From Jonesia quinghaiensis DSM 15701 (GTDB taxonomy: Bacteria > Actinomycetota > Actinomycetes > Actinomycetales > Cellulomonadaceae), in contig NZ_AUHN01000004.1 in the NCBI RefSeq assembly GCF_000423205.1, positions 558,001-622,000 of the forward strand: a stretch of DNA of 64,000 nt, in the 5' to 3' direction. The notes below the pieces were generated by a model, which made no database searches, had not been told where the DNA came from, and saw nothing but the letters and a program-made list of their open reading frames with translations. Shown piece after piece: positions 32,552 to 40,218 of this stretch. Both the position numbers and the translations under genes were made by a program. Positions within the stretch are counted from its first letter, which is position 1. Every line of letters starts with the position of its first letter.

Positions 32552-32610
32552 GGCATGTTTTGGACTTGTGTGGCACGTTCTGAACAGCACACACAAGCCC
32601 AAAACATGCC
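32552..32610. repeat. Family A palindromic repeat, copy 4
   Basis: The 21-base arms 32552-32572 (starting GGCATGTTTTGG) and 32590-32610 (ending CCAAAACATGCC) pair with a single mismatch around a loop that itself contains GTTC-t-GAAC. It sits in the 618-bp gap 32341-32958, where no gene is supported on either strand. Confidence 0.88.
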
Positions 32611-32833
32611 ACACAGGGGTGGCTCTCAAGCCGCTTCTCGATGTGCGCCCGGCGTGCCGTAGAACGCCCTGCGTCAGGGGCGTGTTGAAAGGGCCTGACG
32701 TGCAGAGATGTTCGAGATGACTCTTCCGTTTCAGGTGCGTTACCTGCTACCATCCAAGTGGCTTCAATAAGACGAATTCTCGCTTTATGTCCAAAAGGTA
32801 GTTCGTCAACCTATTCAGACACTTATCTACTCC

Positions 32834-32847
32834 CGGTTATGTAACCG
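32834..32847. promoter_or_regulatory. Palindrome upstream of the ABC operon, possible operator
   Basis: CGGTTA-tg-TAACCG has 6-bp perfect arms in an AT-richer stretch, 112 bp before the first permease start. It is a candidate site for the response regulator encoded 4 kb downstream or for another dimeric regulator. Confidence 0.4.
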
Positions 32848-32958
32848 ATGACCGAATTTAAGGGAAGGCATAAATCGCATTCGCGCACCTTTGTGGACTT
32901 TGCAGGGTGGCGTTGAAGGTGGAGGCGGTTTAGTTCCCATGCGTTAAAGGAATTTTTT

Positions 32959-34245
32959 ATGATTGCGTTTGCACTGGAACTACGTAACCGCAGGCTTTTA
33001 CTGTGGACGATTCTCGTAACTGGCCTATGGGTGGCCTTACCTTTTCTTGGGTTCTACGAGAGGTGGAATGACACGCTGTACGGGGTGTCCATCTGGAGTA
33101 ACGTCGCCCTATATTTCGCCGGCCCTATTATTGCTGCGGCTAGTGCTGACCTCACCCTTGAGCGTAGCCGTGGGACACTTCCCACGGTGATGTCCATCAG
33201 TGTGCATAGGTTCACGTGGATTAATGGAGTGACATGGCTTGCTCGGGTTACAGCACTGCTCATTGTCCCTATGGTGATCACAACAGTTCTCCTCACAACT
33301 ATCGCGCTCATACAGTCACCTGATCAGTCCAGCGTGTGGACATATCACCTAACAACTCTTGCTATGGGGCTGGCGCTGATGGGTGTCGGCCGCGCGATGG
33401 CGGGGTTAACAGGCTCACGCATCACAGCTCCGATCTTGGCGTTCATCTTTGCACTAGCCTTGAGTCAGTACATTCAAGTGGTGCCGGTGACGATCAAAAC
33501 GTGGCTCATGCCTAACCCGGCCTATGTTGCATTGTTCGGCGTGATGGTCTTCGCTTTAGTTGTTTTTGGGGACTTATTACTGGCAGTGCGTAGGAAGAAG
33601 CGTGAACGCAATTCACGTGTCGGTGCTGTCGTTGGGTCGGCGCTTGCTTTAGGTGTCGCCTTGAGTTGCGTGGCATTGATGCAAGTGACGCCGCCAGAAA
33701 AATTACGCCCATCGCCAGGAGATGGTGCTTGTATTACCACTGTGAAAAACAATTATGTGTGCGCTTGGGTAGACGATGACCATTTGCTTGAAGAATGGGT
33801 TCAGTTAAGCGAGCGCTACGAAAATCTCATCGCTGACGTTCATGGTGTCAACCAGAAATTTACGCTAACAGAACCACAACTTGATCTTTCTGATGAAGGC
33901 GCCCAAGTAATTGTCGTTGAGCCACTTGAAAAAGGTAATGATGGGGCATATATGGTAAGTCAGTCGCTGGCGTTTTCCCTCATCGAGGACTGCACAGCGA
34001 TGACATCAATGACAGAAGATGAAGATGAAGATGAACGGTTATCTTTCCTGACCATAGCTGTTCTTGACGCAGCAACGAGCTACATGTCTAAGCTCCCTCC
34101 TCCTCCATTTGTCGCTGACCCAAACGCACCATATTTCGAACAGGCTGATATCGCGGTCCGGGAGTTGTTGACGAAGAGCGACGCGGAGCAAGTCGATTGG
34201 ATTCAACAAGCGTTGGTAGAACGAAACGAGATGTGCACACGATGA
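32959..34245 (+). CDS. ABC-2-type permease with large C-terminal extracytoplasmic part
   Basis: A 428-residue membrane protein. The first half has about six membrane spans; its opening MIAFALELRNRRLLLWTILVTGLWVALP parallels the permease at 38883-39695 (quoted there: M.AF..EL.NR....W.IL.T.LW). A further span near 230-248 precedes a roughly 180-residue hydrophilic region with two cysteines (DGACITT, NNYVCAWVDDD) and an acidic run EDEDEDE near 355. TTTTTTATG follows AAAGGAA, giving a clear start. It overlaps the ATPase gene by ATGA. The transported molecule is unknown; peptide or lantibiotic-type export/immunity is one possibility given the adjacent two-component system. Confidence 0.85.
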   Translation: MIAFALELRNRRLLLWTILVTGLWVALPFLGFYERWNDTLYGVSIWSNVALYFAGPIIAAASADLTLERSRGTLPTVMSISVHRFTWINGVTWLARVTALLIVPMVITTVLLTTIALIQSPDQSSVWTYHLTTLAMGLALMGVGRAMAGLTGSRITAPILAFIFALALSQYIQVVPVTIKTWLMPNPAYVALFGVMVFALVVFGDLLLAVRRKKRERNSRVGAVVGSALALGVALSCVALMQVTPPEKLRPSPGDGACITTVKNNYVCAWVDDDHLLEEWVQLSERYENLIADVHGVNQKFTLTEPQLDLSDEGAQVIVVEPLEKGNDGAYMVSQSLAFSLIEDCTAMTSMTEDEDEDERLSFLTIAVLDAATSYMSKLPPPPFVADPNAPYFEQADIAVRELLTKSDAEQVDWIQQALVERNEMCTR

Positions 34246-35000
34246 CCATTCAACAGCGCACTGTCAAAGCCGCCGCAGAACTTGACGGGGTCACACAGAA
34301 GTACCGGAACCGAACTGCTCTAAATATTGACTCACTGACTTTACTCAAGGGGATCACTGCCCTCGTCGGCCCCAATGGTGCGGGGAAGTCAACTCTCATG
34401 AGTATCCTGTCCACGGCTCGTCGTCCCACAAGTGGACACGTCACCATAGACGGCATCCCTACTACGACAAGGTCCCACATTGTTGATGCGCGGCGTGTCA
34501 TCGGTTACCTGCCGCAAGGTTTCAGCGTTGACACCAGCTTCCGTGTCGCGGATCTTGTTGCCTATGCTGCCTGGTTAAGAGGTATCCCTGGTGAGGAGAT
34601 CCCAGACGCTACAAAAAAAGCGTTAGAAAAAGTTGATCTCATTGATCGCAGTCGTGACAGGATCAAGAAACTGTCCGGTGGGATGTTGCAACGGGTTGGA
34701 ATTGCCACAGCAATTGTGGGTGAGCCACGATTAGTCATTCTTGACGAACCGACTGTAGGTCTTGACCCCCGCCAACGGGCCTTGTTCCGTGAGGTCATTA
34801 GAGGCATCTCCAATGCAGCTGTTCTTGTCAGCACTCACCTCATTGATGACGTCGACGCTCTTGCTGACCGGGTTGTGCTTCTAGAAGACGGCGAAGTTCG
34901 TTTCAACGACACATTGGAAACGCTCAAAGAACTTGCCCCAGCGCAGCACAGTGCGCATTCTGATCTTGAGGCCGCATACCTTGTTGCAACGAGTCAGTGA
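34242..35000 (+). CDS. ABC transporter ATP-binding protein (intact)
   Basis: A 252-residue nucleotide-binding domain with every motif in place: Walker A GPNGAGKST (Lys49), Q-loop Gln92 in IGYLPQGFSV, signature LSGGM (144-148), Walker B LVILDEPT (Asp168/Glu169), D-loop GLDP and H-loop His199 in VLVSTHLIDDVD. The C-terminal end DLEAAYLVATS is shared with the degenerate paralogue at 37957 (TPLDAAYQAALAS). The start is the ATG overlapping the permease stop. It energises the permeases encoded on either side (32959 and 35004). Third positions are less G/C-biased than in the flanking genome, by eye. Confidence 0.96.
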   Translation: MTIQQRTVKAAAELDGVTQKYRNRTALNIDSLTLLKGITALVGPNGAGKSTLMSILSTARRPTSGHVTIDGIPTTTRSHIVDARRVIGYLPQGFSVDTSFRVADLVAYAAWLRGIPGEEIPDATKKALEKVDLIDRSRDRIKKLSGGMLQRVGIATAIVGEPRLVILDEPTVGLDPRQRALFREVIRGISNAAVLVSTHLIDDVDALADRVVLLEDGEVRFNDTLETLKELAPAQHSAHSDLEAAYLVATSQ

Positions 35001-35003
35001 ATC

Positions 35004-35636
35004 ATGGTTGTCATCAAAAGGGTTTCCAGTTTATTTTTGCTTAGCCGTCGAGCGGTAACACTAGGCCTTACCGGTGTAGTCCTGTGTGTGGGAATCGTTG
35101 CCACCTTTGATGTTGGTTATGGCGTTGGCGGAATCGTTGGTGAGCCCACCCCAATTTCTCATTTGCTACCGATCGTATTGGGCATTCTGATTGGGATGAG
35201 TGCAACCTCATCACAACCGAGCCTTGAACAACTTGCTGGCACGCGGCTAACAGTTGCAACAAATCTAGCGATCTTGGGGCAAACTGTGCTGTGGTCGGCG
35301 GTGCTGTTTGCAGGGATTGTATTCTCAACAGCCGTACAGGAATTACCCTTACCGACCAGTATGTATGCGATGTTTGTCCTCACTATGATGACGTCCGCTG
35401 GATTGGCGTTGCTGAGTTCCATCGTGTTCTCACCACGCTTGGCGTGGATTGTGCCCGGTGTTTTCCTTATTGTCACACTTGTTGGGCAAACGGAGGGGAA
35501 CTACTTGGAACCATCTGTTCCATATGCTTGGAACATCGCAGTCTTGGAACCAAGCGCCCTCACACTTACCATCGCGACAGCGTCCTACTGCGGTGGCGTC
35601 GCGCTGTGGAACGCCCTGCGCTATCGGCGGACGTAA
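35004..35636 (+). CDS. ABC-transporter-associated membrane protein
   Basis: A 210-residue protein with about six hydrophobic segments (for example VTLGLTGVVLCVGIVATF, LLPIVLGILIGMSATSS, LAILGQTVLWSAVLFAGIVF, MFVLTMMTSAGLALLSSIVF, LAWIVPGVFLIVTLVG). It follows the ATPase by 3 bp. It has no recognisable substrate-binding domain, so it is probably a second permease half of the same transporter. Specific family not recognised. About 80 bp separate it from the histidine kinase gene. Confidence 0.82.
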   Translation: MVVIKRVSSLFLLSRRAVTLGLTGVVLCVGIVATFDVGYGVGGIVGEPTPISHLLPIVLGILIGMSATSSQPSLEQLAGTRLTVATNLAILGQTVLWSAVLFAGIVFSTAVQELPLPTSMYAMFVLTMMTSAGLALLSSIVFSPRLAWIVPGVFLIVTLVGQTEGNYLEPSVPYAWNIAVLEPSALTLTIATASYCGGVALWNALRYRRT

Positions 35637-35716
35637 CAAATGTGGGGGATAACCCCCATACGGGTCGGGCGTTTACCGGATAGTGGCGGCTGGTAGCCTG
35701 CTGACAGGATGAACTC

Positions 35717-37231
35717 ATGACCACAATAGATCCCCAGGCTTCACCTGCTGGCGCTAAGGCGCCAACTGTGCGCAATCCACAGCAGAGGCCGCCCGCGAGC
35801 ACGCCCACGCAGCCGTCGACATCCGCGACTGGGTCCCAGCCGCAAACGCAACCGCTAACACAACCGCAGCCGCAACTGCCGCCGCATTCCCAAACACAAC
35901 CACAACCACAGCCACAGCGCGCGGTTTCTCCGCGCGGTGGGGTGGGAGCGTTGTTTGATCCTGCCACGTGGAAAGCGTTGGCTTATCACACGGTGTTGCT
36001 ATTTCTTGGGCCGCTCGCGTTTGTTTACGTCGTGACAGCAGTGTCGTTGGGGCTTTCTCTGGCGATTCTTACGTTGGGGCTCATCATCGCCGCGGGCATG
36101 ATTTTGGGTGCACGCGGAATTGGTGAGTTTTACCGCCAACTCACTAACAACCTGGTTGGCACGGATATCCCGGCCCCGGCGCCACTGCGCCGCAGGAGGG
36201 GTTTTGGCGGGTTTTTGAAATCCGGTTTGATGGATAGTGCCGGTTGGCGTGCATTGTTGTTCATGTTTTTGACGTTCATTACGTCGATGTTCACGTTTAT
36301 TGCCACTGTCACAGTGATGGCGTTGGGTTTTGGTGGGGCGACTTACGCGTTGTGGTACCGCTTTCTGCCTCTGCAACAAGCATCGGATGGGTCTTTTCAT
36401 CGCGGTGCGCAATTCAATGGAACTTTCTTCATGGACACCCCGGAGCGGGTTGCTGTGATGACAGTTGTTGGCGTGTTGCTCACGGTGTTTGTGTGGCCTG
36501 CTGTGAATAACGGGTTGGCGCGCGGCCAGGCTGCGCTTGCTGCCGGGTTGCTTGGGCCTACTGCGGTGAGCCGTCAACAGCAGCAGTTCCAGGAGGAACA
36601 GTTTGGCGCGATGGAGGAAACGAGTGATCAGATGCGTTCTATTGAACGTGATTTGCATGATGTCACGCAGGCGCAGTTGGTTGCTATTGCGATGAAGCTT
36701 GGCGATGCAAAAGATCGGTTGGCTGCGGGGGAGCAGGGGCAGGCGGTGGAGCACATTATTGCGTCGGCTCACGCTACGTCGAAGAGTGCGTTGACGGATT
36801 TGCGGGGACTTGTGCAGGGGATTCACCCGTCGGCTCTTGATGCTGGGCTTGGCCCAGCGTTGTTGTCGTTGGCGTCGAATAGTGCTGTTGCGGTGGATCT
36901 TGACCATGATATTCCGGATGGTATTGCTCCTGTTGTGGAGGCAACGATTTATCATTGTGTCGCGGAGTTGCTGACGAATGTGGCGAAGCATTCTGGTGTT
37001 ACCCGTGCTCGGGTGATTGCTTACACACACGATGACGATGTGGTGGTGAAGGTCAGTGATTCCGGTTGTGGGGGTGCCCATATTGGTGGCGTTGACGGCA
37101 CAGGGACGGGGTTGGTGGGGTTGGCTCGCCGGGTGTCACGTATGAATGGCACTCTTGACCTTGATTCGCCTGCTGGTGGTCCAACTGTTGTGACGGTGCG
37201 ACTTCCTCGCCATTCGCCGGTGGCTCAATGA
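35717..37231 (+). CDS. Two-component sensor histidine kinase with membrane sensor domain
   Basis: A 504-residue kinase. Residues about 1-75 are a Pro/Gln/Thr low-complexity cytosolic tail (repeated PQ..TQP). A 'putative sensor' membrane domain with about four spans follows (LLFLGPLAFVYVVTAVSL, LAILTLGLIIAAGMI and two more near 190-290). The HisKA_3 dimerisation domain carries phospho-acceptor His314 in IERDLHDVTQAQLVAIAM. The HATPase has ELLTNVAKHS (N-box), VKVSDSGCGG (G1) and GTGTGLVGLARRV (G2). AGGA precedes the ATG. It is coupled by ATGA to its response regulator, NarL-type. Flanking ABC modules suggest the pair senses or controls the exported/imported compound. Confidence 0.94.
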   Translation: MTTIDPQASPAGAKAPTVRNPQQRPPASTPTQPSTSATGSQPQTQPLTQPQPQLPPHSQTQPQPQPQRAVSPRGGVGALFDPATWKALAYHTVLLFLGPLAFVYVVTAVSLGLSLAILTLGLIIAAGMILGARGIGEFYRQLTNNLVGTDIPAPAPLRRRRGFGGFLKSGLMDSAGWRALLFMFLTFITSMFTFIATVTVMALGFGGATYALWYRFLPLQQASDGSFHRGAQFNGTFFMDTPERVAVMTVVGVLLTVFVWPAVNNGLARGQAALAAGLLGPTAVSRQQQQFQEEQFGAMEETSDQMRSIERDLHDVTQAQLVAIAMKLGDAKDRLAAGEQGQAVEHIIASAHATSKSALTDLRGLVQGIHPSALDAGLGPALLSLASNSAVAVDLDHDIPDGIAPVVEATIYHCVAELLTNVAKHSGVTRARVIAYTHDDDVVVKVSDSGCGGAHIGGVDGTGTGLVGLARRVSRMNGTLDLDSPAGGPTVVTVRLPRHSPVAQ

Positions 37232-37890
37232 GGCTTGCCCTGGCTGAAGATTCAGCGATCTTGCGGTTGACCCTCACAGAATTTTTGACTGGGCGGGGGC
37301 ACACCGTGGATGTCAGTGCCGCTGATGTGCCAACACTTATGGCAGGGCTGAAGAGCACCCCGGTGGATGTGGTCATTATGGATGTTCGCATGCCACCCAC
37401 CTTCACCAATGAGGGAATTATTGCGGCCCTTGAGTTGCGTCAACGCACCCCGGGCATCGGCGTTTTGGTGTTGTCTCAGTACATTGAGGCGTTTTATGCG
37501 TCGCAGTTGTTTGCTGGGCAGCCGGACGGGTTGGGGTATCTCTTGAAGGATCGGGTGGCTGAGGCGGACCAGTTTTTGGGTGCGTTGGAGCGGGTTGCGG
37601 CGGGGGACACCGTGTTGGACCCGGAGGTGTTGCGGCGATTCATTGGGGCGTCAACTAAGCGCGATGTCATGTCAACGTTGACTCCTCGGGAGCGCGAGGT
37701 GCTTGAACTGATGGCGCAGGGGCGCACTAATACCGCGATTGCTCATCAACTGTGTGTGTCGTTGGGAACGGTTGAAAAGTATGTGACAGCGATTTTTTCG
37801 CGCCTTGATTTGCATCCTGGGCATGATGATCACCGCCGGGTGCTTGCCGTGTTGGCGTTTCTTGGGGTGACGGCGTCGACTAACTTGTGA
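37228..37890 (+). CDS. NarL/FixJ-family response regulator
   Basis: A 220-residue regulator. The receiver domain has phospho-acceptor Asp52 in DVVIMDVRMPP, acidic pocket AEDS near residue 7, conserved Ser in VLVLSQY and Lys in YLLKDRV. The LuxR-type HTH at about 150-210 contains LTPREREVLELMAQGRTN, AIAHQLCVSLGTVEKYVT. It overlaps the kinase gene by ATGA and forms a cognate pair with it. The likely targets are the two neighbouring ABC loci, by position. Confidence 0.96.
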   Translation: MRLALAEDSAILRLTLTEFLTGRGHTVDVSAADVPTLMAGLKSTPVDVVIMDVRMPPTFTNEGIIAALELRQRTPGIGVLVLSQYIEAFYASQLFAGQPDGLGYLLKDRVAEADQFLGALERVAAGDTVLDPEVLRRFIGASTKRDVMSTLTPREREVLELMAQGRTNTAIAHQLCVSLGTVEKYVTAIFSRLDLHPGHDDHRRVLAVLAFLGVTASTNL

Positions 37891-37956
37891 CGTCAGCGGC
37901 CTAGTGCATCCTGATGCGTTGTCGTAGGCGCGGCAAAAGGTTGAGCGTTTGGGCGG

Positions 37957-38886
37957 TTAGTAGGCGCTCGCTAGGGCTGCTTGGTATGCGGCGTCGAGTG
38001 GGGTGTCTTCTTCGTAACCTACTGGTGCACTGTCAACGAAACCTTGCACGGTGTCATGGGCGAGAATGCGACCTTCGTTGAGCACCATGATGTGGTCGGC
38101 GAATTGGGCAGCTTCGTGAATGTTGTTCGTGCTGATGAGGACGGTGCCTGCACCGGTGTGGCGAATCAGTTGCAGGTAGTTGTCCTGTTCGCTTGGGTTG
38201 AGCAGCCACCGGGTTGGTTGGTCGAGGAAAACGAAAGCTGGTTGCGCAACACACGCCATGGCGAGTGCGGTGCGGGCGCGTCGGTCGGCGTTTGCCCCGT
38301 GTCGGCGTGCCGGGTTGTCACGAATTCTGCTTTTGCGTATCCGAGCTATTGAGCGCACCCGCTTGTTGTGGACTGAGGTGAGCCCCATCGTGTCAAGGGT
38401 TGTGCGTGCGGCTTCGCGGGCATCGTGTCCGTTGAGTCCACGTAACCAGGCCGCGTTGGTGACGAGCGAAGCGATGGAGGTGGTGTGGTCGATGGACACG
38501 TCAGTGGGAACATATCCGATCCGTGACCGTAGCCGCGCCAACGCTGCTGAACCGCCCGGTTCACTGCTCGTTTGCCCGCCGGTCAGCGCCCCGCCTAGGG
38601 CGGGGGTGCCACTGGTGAGGTGGGATGTCGCTGTTGAGCGGCCGCCGAAGGGCACGCCACCTACAGTGACGGTGCCCATGGTGGGTTCTTCGAGGGTGGA
38701 TAGCACCCGTAATAGCGCCGATGCGTGTGTGTGGTGTGGCCCCACAATTGCGGTCACACCGGGGGTAATAGTCGCCTCTTCGATGTCGAGGACGACGTCA
38801 CCATTTTCTACATGAACAATGTCACGCAGGTGAATGTCGCGCCCAAGTGGTGCGCTGTGTGTTGGGATAGCAAGGTAGTTACTCAC
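37957..38886 (-). CDS. Degenerate ABC ATPase paralogue lacking all catalytic motifs
   Basis: A 309-residue protein that aligns along its length with the intact ATPase at 34242 but has lost every catalytic element. Walker A is GPHHTHASA (49-57; Lys replaced by Ala55). The Q-loop Gln is Thr127 (IGYVPTDVS). The signature segment is replaced by basic RSIARIRKSRIRDN sequence (178-191). Walker B ends in FLDQPT (Gln223 for Glu), the D-loop is LLNP, and the H-loop His is Asn254 (ISTNNIHEAA). The A-loop to Walker A frame, helical part and C-terminus are still recognisable, and the ORF is uninterrupted. A roughly 30-residue Gly/Ser/Thr-rich insert lies at 82-114. It is coupled to a permease by GTGA. 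It should not hydrolyse ATP; a structural or regulatory role is inferred, recent decay is the alternative. Confidence 0.88.
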   Translation of the reverse strand: MSNYLAIPTHSAPLGRDIHLRDIVHVENGDVVLDIEEATITPGVTAIVGPHHTHASALLRVLSTLEEPTMGTVTVGGVPFGGRSTATSHLTSGTPALGGALTGGQTSSEPGGSAALARLRSRIGYVPTDVSIDHTTSIASLVTNAAWLRGLNGHDAREAARTTLDTMGLTSVHNKRVRSIARIRKSRIRDNPARRHGANADRRARTALAMACVAQPAFVFLDQPTRWLLNPSEQDNYLQLIRHTGAGTVLISTNNIHEAAQFADHIMVLNEGRILAHDTVQGFVDSAPVGYEEDTPLDAAYQAALASAY

Positions 38887-39695
38887 GCGGGGATGTCCTT
38901 GGTGGAAAAAGTGGAAATGCTGGTGTGTGCCTGCTCAGCGGTGCGGGTAATGGACACTGTTTGCGGTTGTGCGAGAGCCGCGACAGTGAAGGAAATCGCC
39001 GCAATGATGATCAGAGTCACGGTGATTGACCGGGCGCGGGACGCGAGTGTCGGGCTGTGCCGTTCATACCGCAGGCGTGAGGAAAAGTACGCCCCAACGA
39101 TGACGCACACAATTCCGCAGCTCGTGATGGCGTAGAACCACGGGTTCACGGTTGTATACGGTGCGAGAGCTAACACGGGCATGCGGTGGTATAGGGCGAG
39201 AGGGAACATCGCCCAAAATGACAGCACCCCAGCGAAAGCGGATAGTGCGGTGAGACCACTGGCAAGGTGGCCAATCGCAACTGCCGTGATCATAAATATC
39301 AACGCAATGGTGTAGAAGATCCACATGTCCGGGTGTACGGCTGCTGTGGAAAAAGGCTGAGTTGCCACTGTCGCTGTCACGGCGACGAGCATCGGCGTGA
39401 TGGCGAAGAGTAAAACGTGCGCCAAAAATATGGGGACAAACTGTTCGCGGTGGCTGCGCACACTAAGCACCTGGTGTATGGCCATTGTGCGAGTGGTGCG
39501 TTCGCCCATAACGGTCGCTGACGCCCACGCTGCAGCGATACTTGCCGGTACGGCGCCGAAGAGTTCAGTAAAGACGAGTAGGCCTGACCACGATCGTTGG
39601 GATAGTAATTGCGGGGTGACACACCACAACACGGTAATCAGGATGCACCACACCACAACGTAACGGTTGGTGAGTTCTGCGCGGAAAGCAGTCAC
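38883..39695 (-). CDS. ABC-2-type permease, paralogue of the 32959 permease
   Basis: A 270-residue membrane protein with about six spans. Its N-terminus matches the other permease in pattern (M.AF..EL.NR....W.IL.T.LW...P.L), followed by the shared amphipathic loop with an E-R-T/S-R-x-T/L motif (GERTTRTMAI here, ERSRGTLPTV there). It lacks most of the extracytoplasmic C-terminal domain of its paralogue and ends with a short tail after a final span. The start is GTG with AAAGGG upstream. It is first in a two-gene operon with the degenerate ATPase, repeating the permease-then-ATPase order of the plus-strand locus. Confidence 0.85.
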   Translation of the reverse strand: MTAFRAELTNRYVVVWCILITVLWCVTPQLLSQRSWSGLLVFTELFGAVPASIAAAWASATVMGERTTRTMAIHQVLSVRSHREQFVPIFLAHVLLFAITPMLVAVTATVATQPFSTAAVHPDMWIFYTIALIFMITAVAIGHLASGLTALSAFAGVLSFWAMFPLALYHRMPVLALAPYTTVNPWFYAITSCGIVCVIVGAYFSSRLRYERHSPTLASRARSITVTLIIIAAISFTVAALAQPQTVSITRTAEQAHTSISTFSTKDIPA

Positions 39696-39924
39696 AAGGC
39701 CCTTTCGATGCTTGTGCCCTTACGCACCACTACGTGGTGCCTGACCAGTGTAGGAGCCGGTCACGGGCAAAACAGGTGCACGGTTGATGCCCGCAGTGGG
39801 GTGAACTGTGCAGCCGCGATTATTTCACGGGCGCTGCGGGGCGAGTAGCGGCTCAACTCCCCACCTGATCCCTGTACCCTTCCAGCGCTCCCCGAGTTCC
39901 CTATTCCCCCGATACCCCTATTCC

Positions 39925-39997
39925 GCCGAGATCCTAGATCTCGCACTGAGATCCTTGTCCACGGTGAGGATCTCATGCCGACATCTAGGATCTCGGC
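39925..39997. repeat. Family B nested palindromic repeat, copy 1
   Basis: Outer arms GCCGAGATCCTAGAT (39925-39939) and ATCTAGGATCTCGGC (39983-39997) enclose inner arms TGAGATCCT (39947-39955) and AGGATCTCA (39967-39975). The left outer arm continues into a local palindrome CGAGATC-cta-GATCTCG. The rest of the 39696-40218 spacer shows no gene. Confidence 0.92.
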
Positions 39998-40218
39998 ATG
40001 AGGGAGTGGGAAGTAGGCATGACGTGGTGTGTGACGCGGGGGAGACGTGGTGGTGAGGGAGTGTTGTGTCGCTGGAGAATGCCACAGCCCATGTCAGAGA
40101 CGTACGGTAGAACTCGCACTAACGCACACTCGCACGCAACGCATCAAACAGCAGCACGTACCTAACAGCACCCCGTACCGAATAGCCGTAAGTAACGCAA
40201 CACACTCAGGAGCGCCGT

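Noticed and set aside
35999-37081. 360-residue minus-strand ORF
   Set aside because: Antisense shadow of the histidine kinase; no coherent domains, rich in His/Arg/Asn.
37957-38886. Calling the degenerate ATPase a pseudogene
   Set aside because: The frame is uninterrupted for 309 codons, coupled to its permease and with conserved secondary structure; decay remains possible but is not shown.
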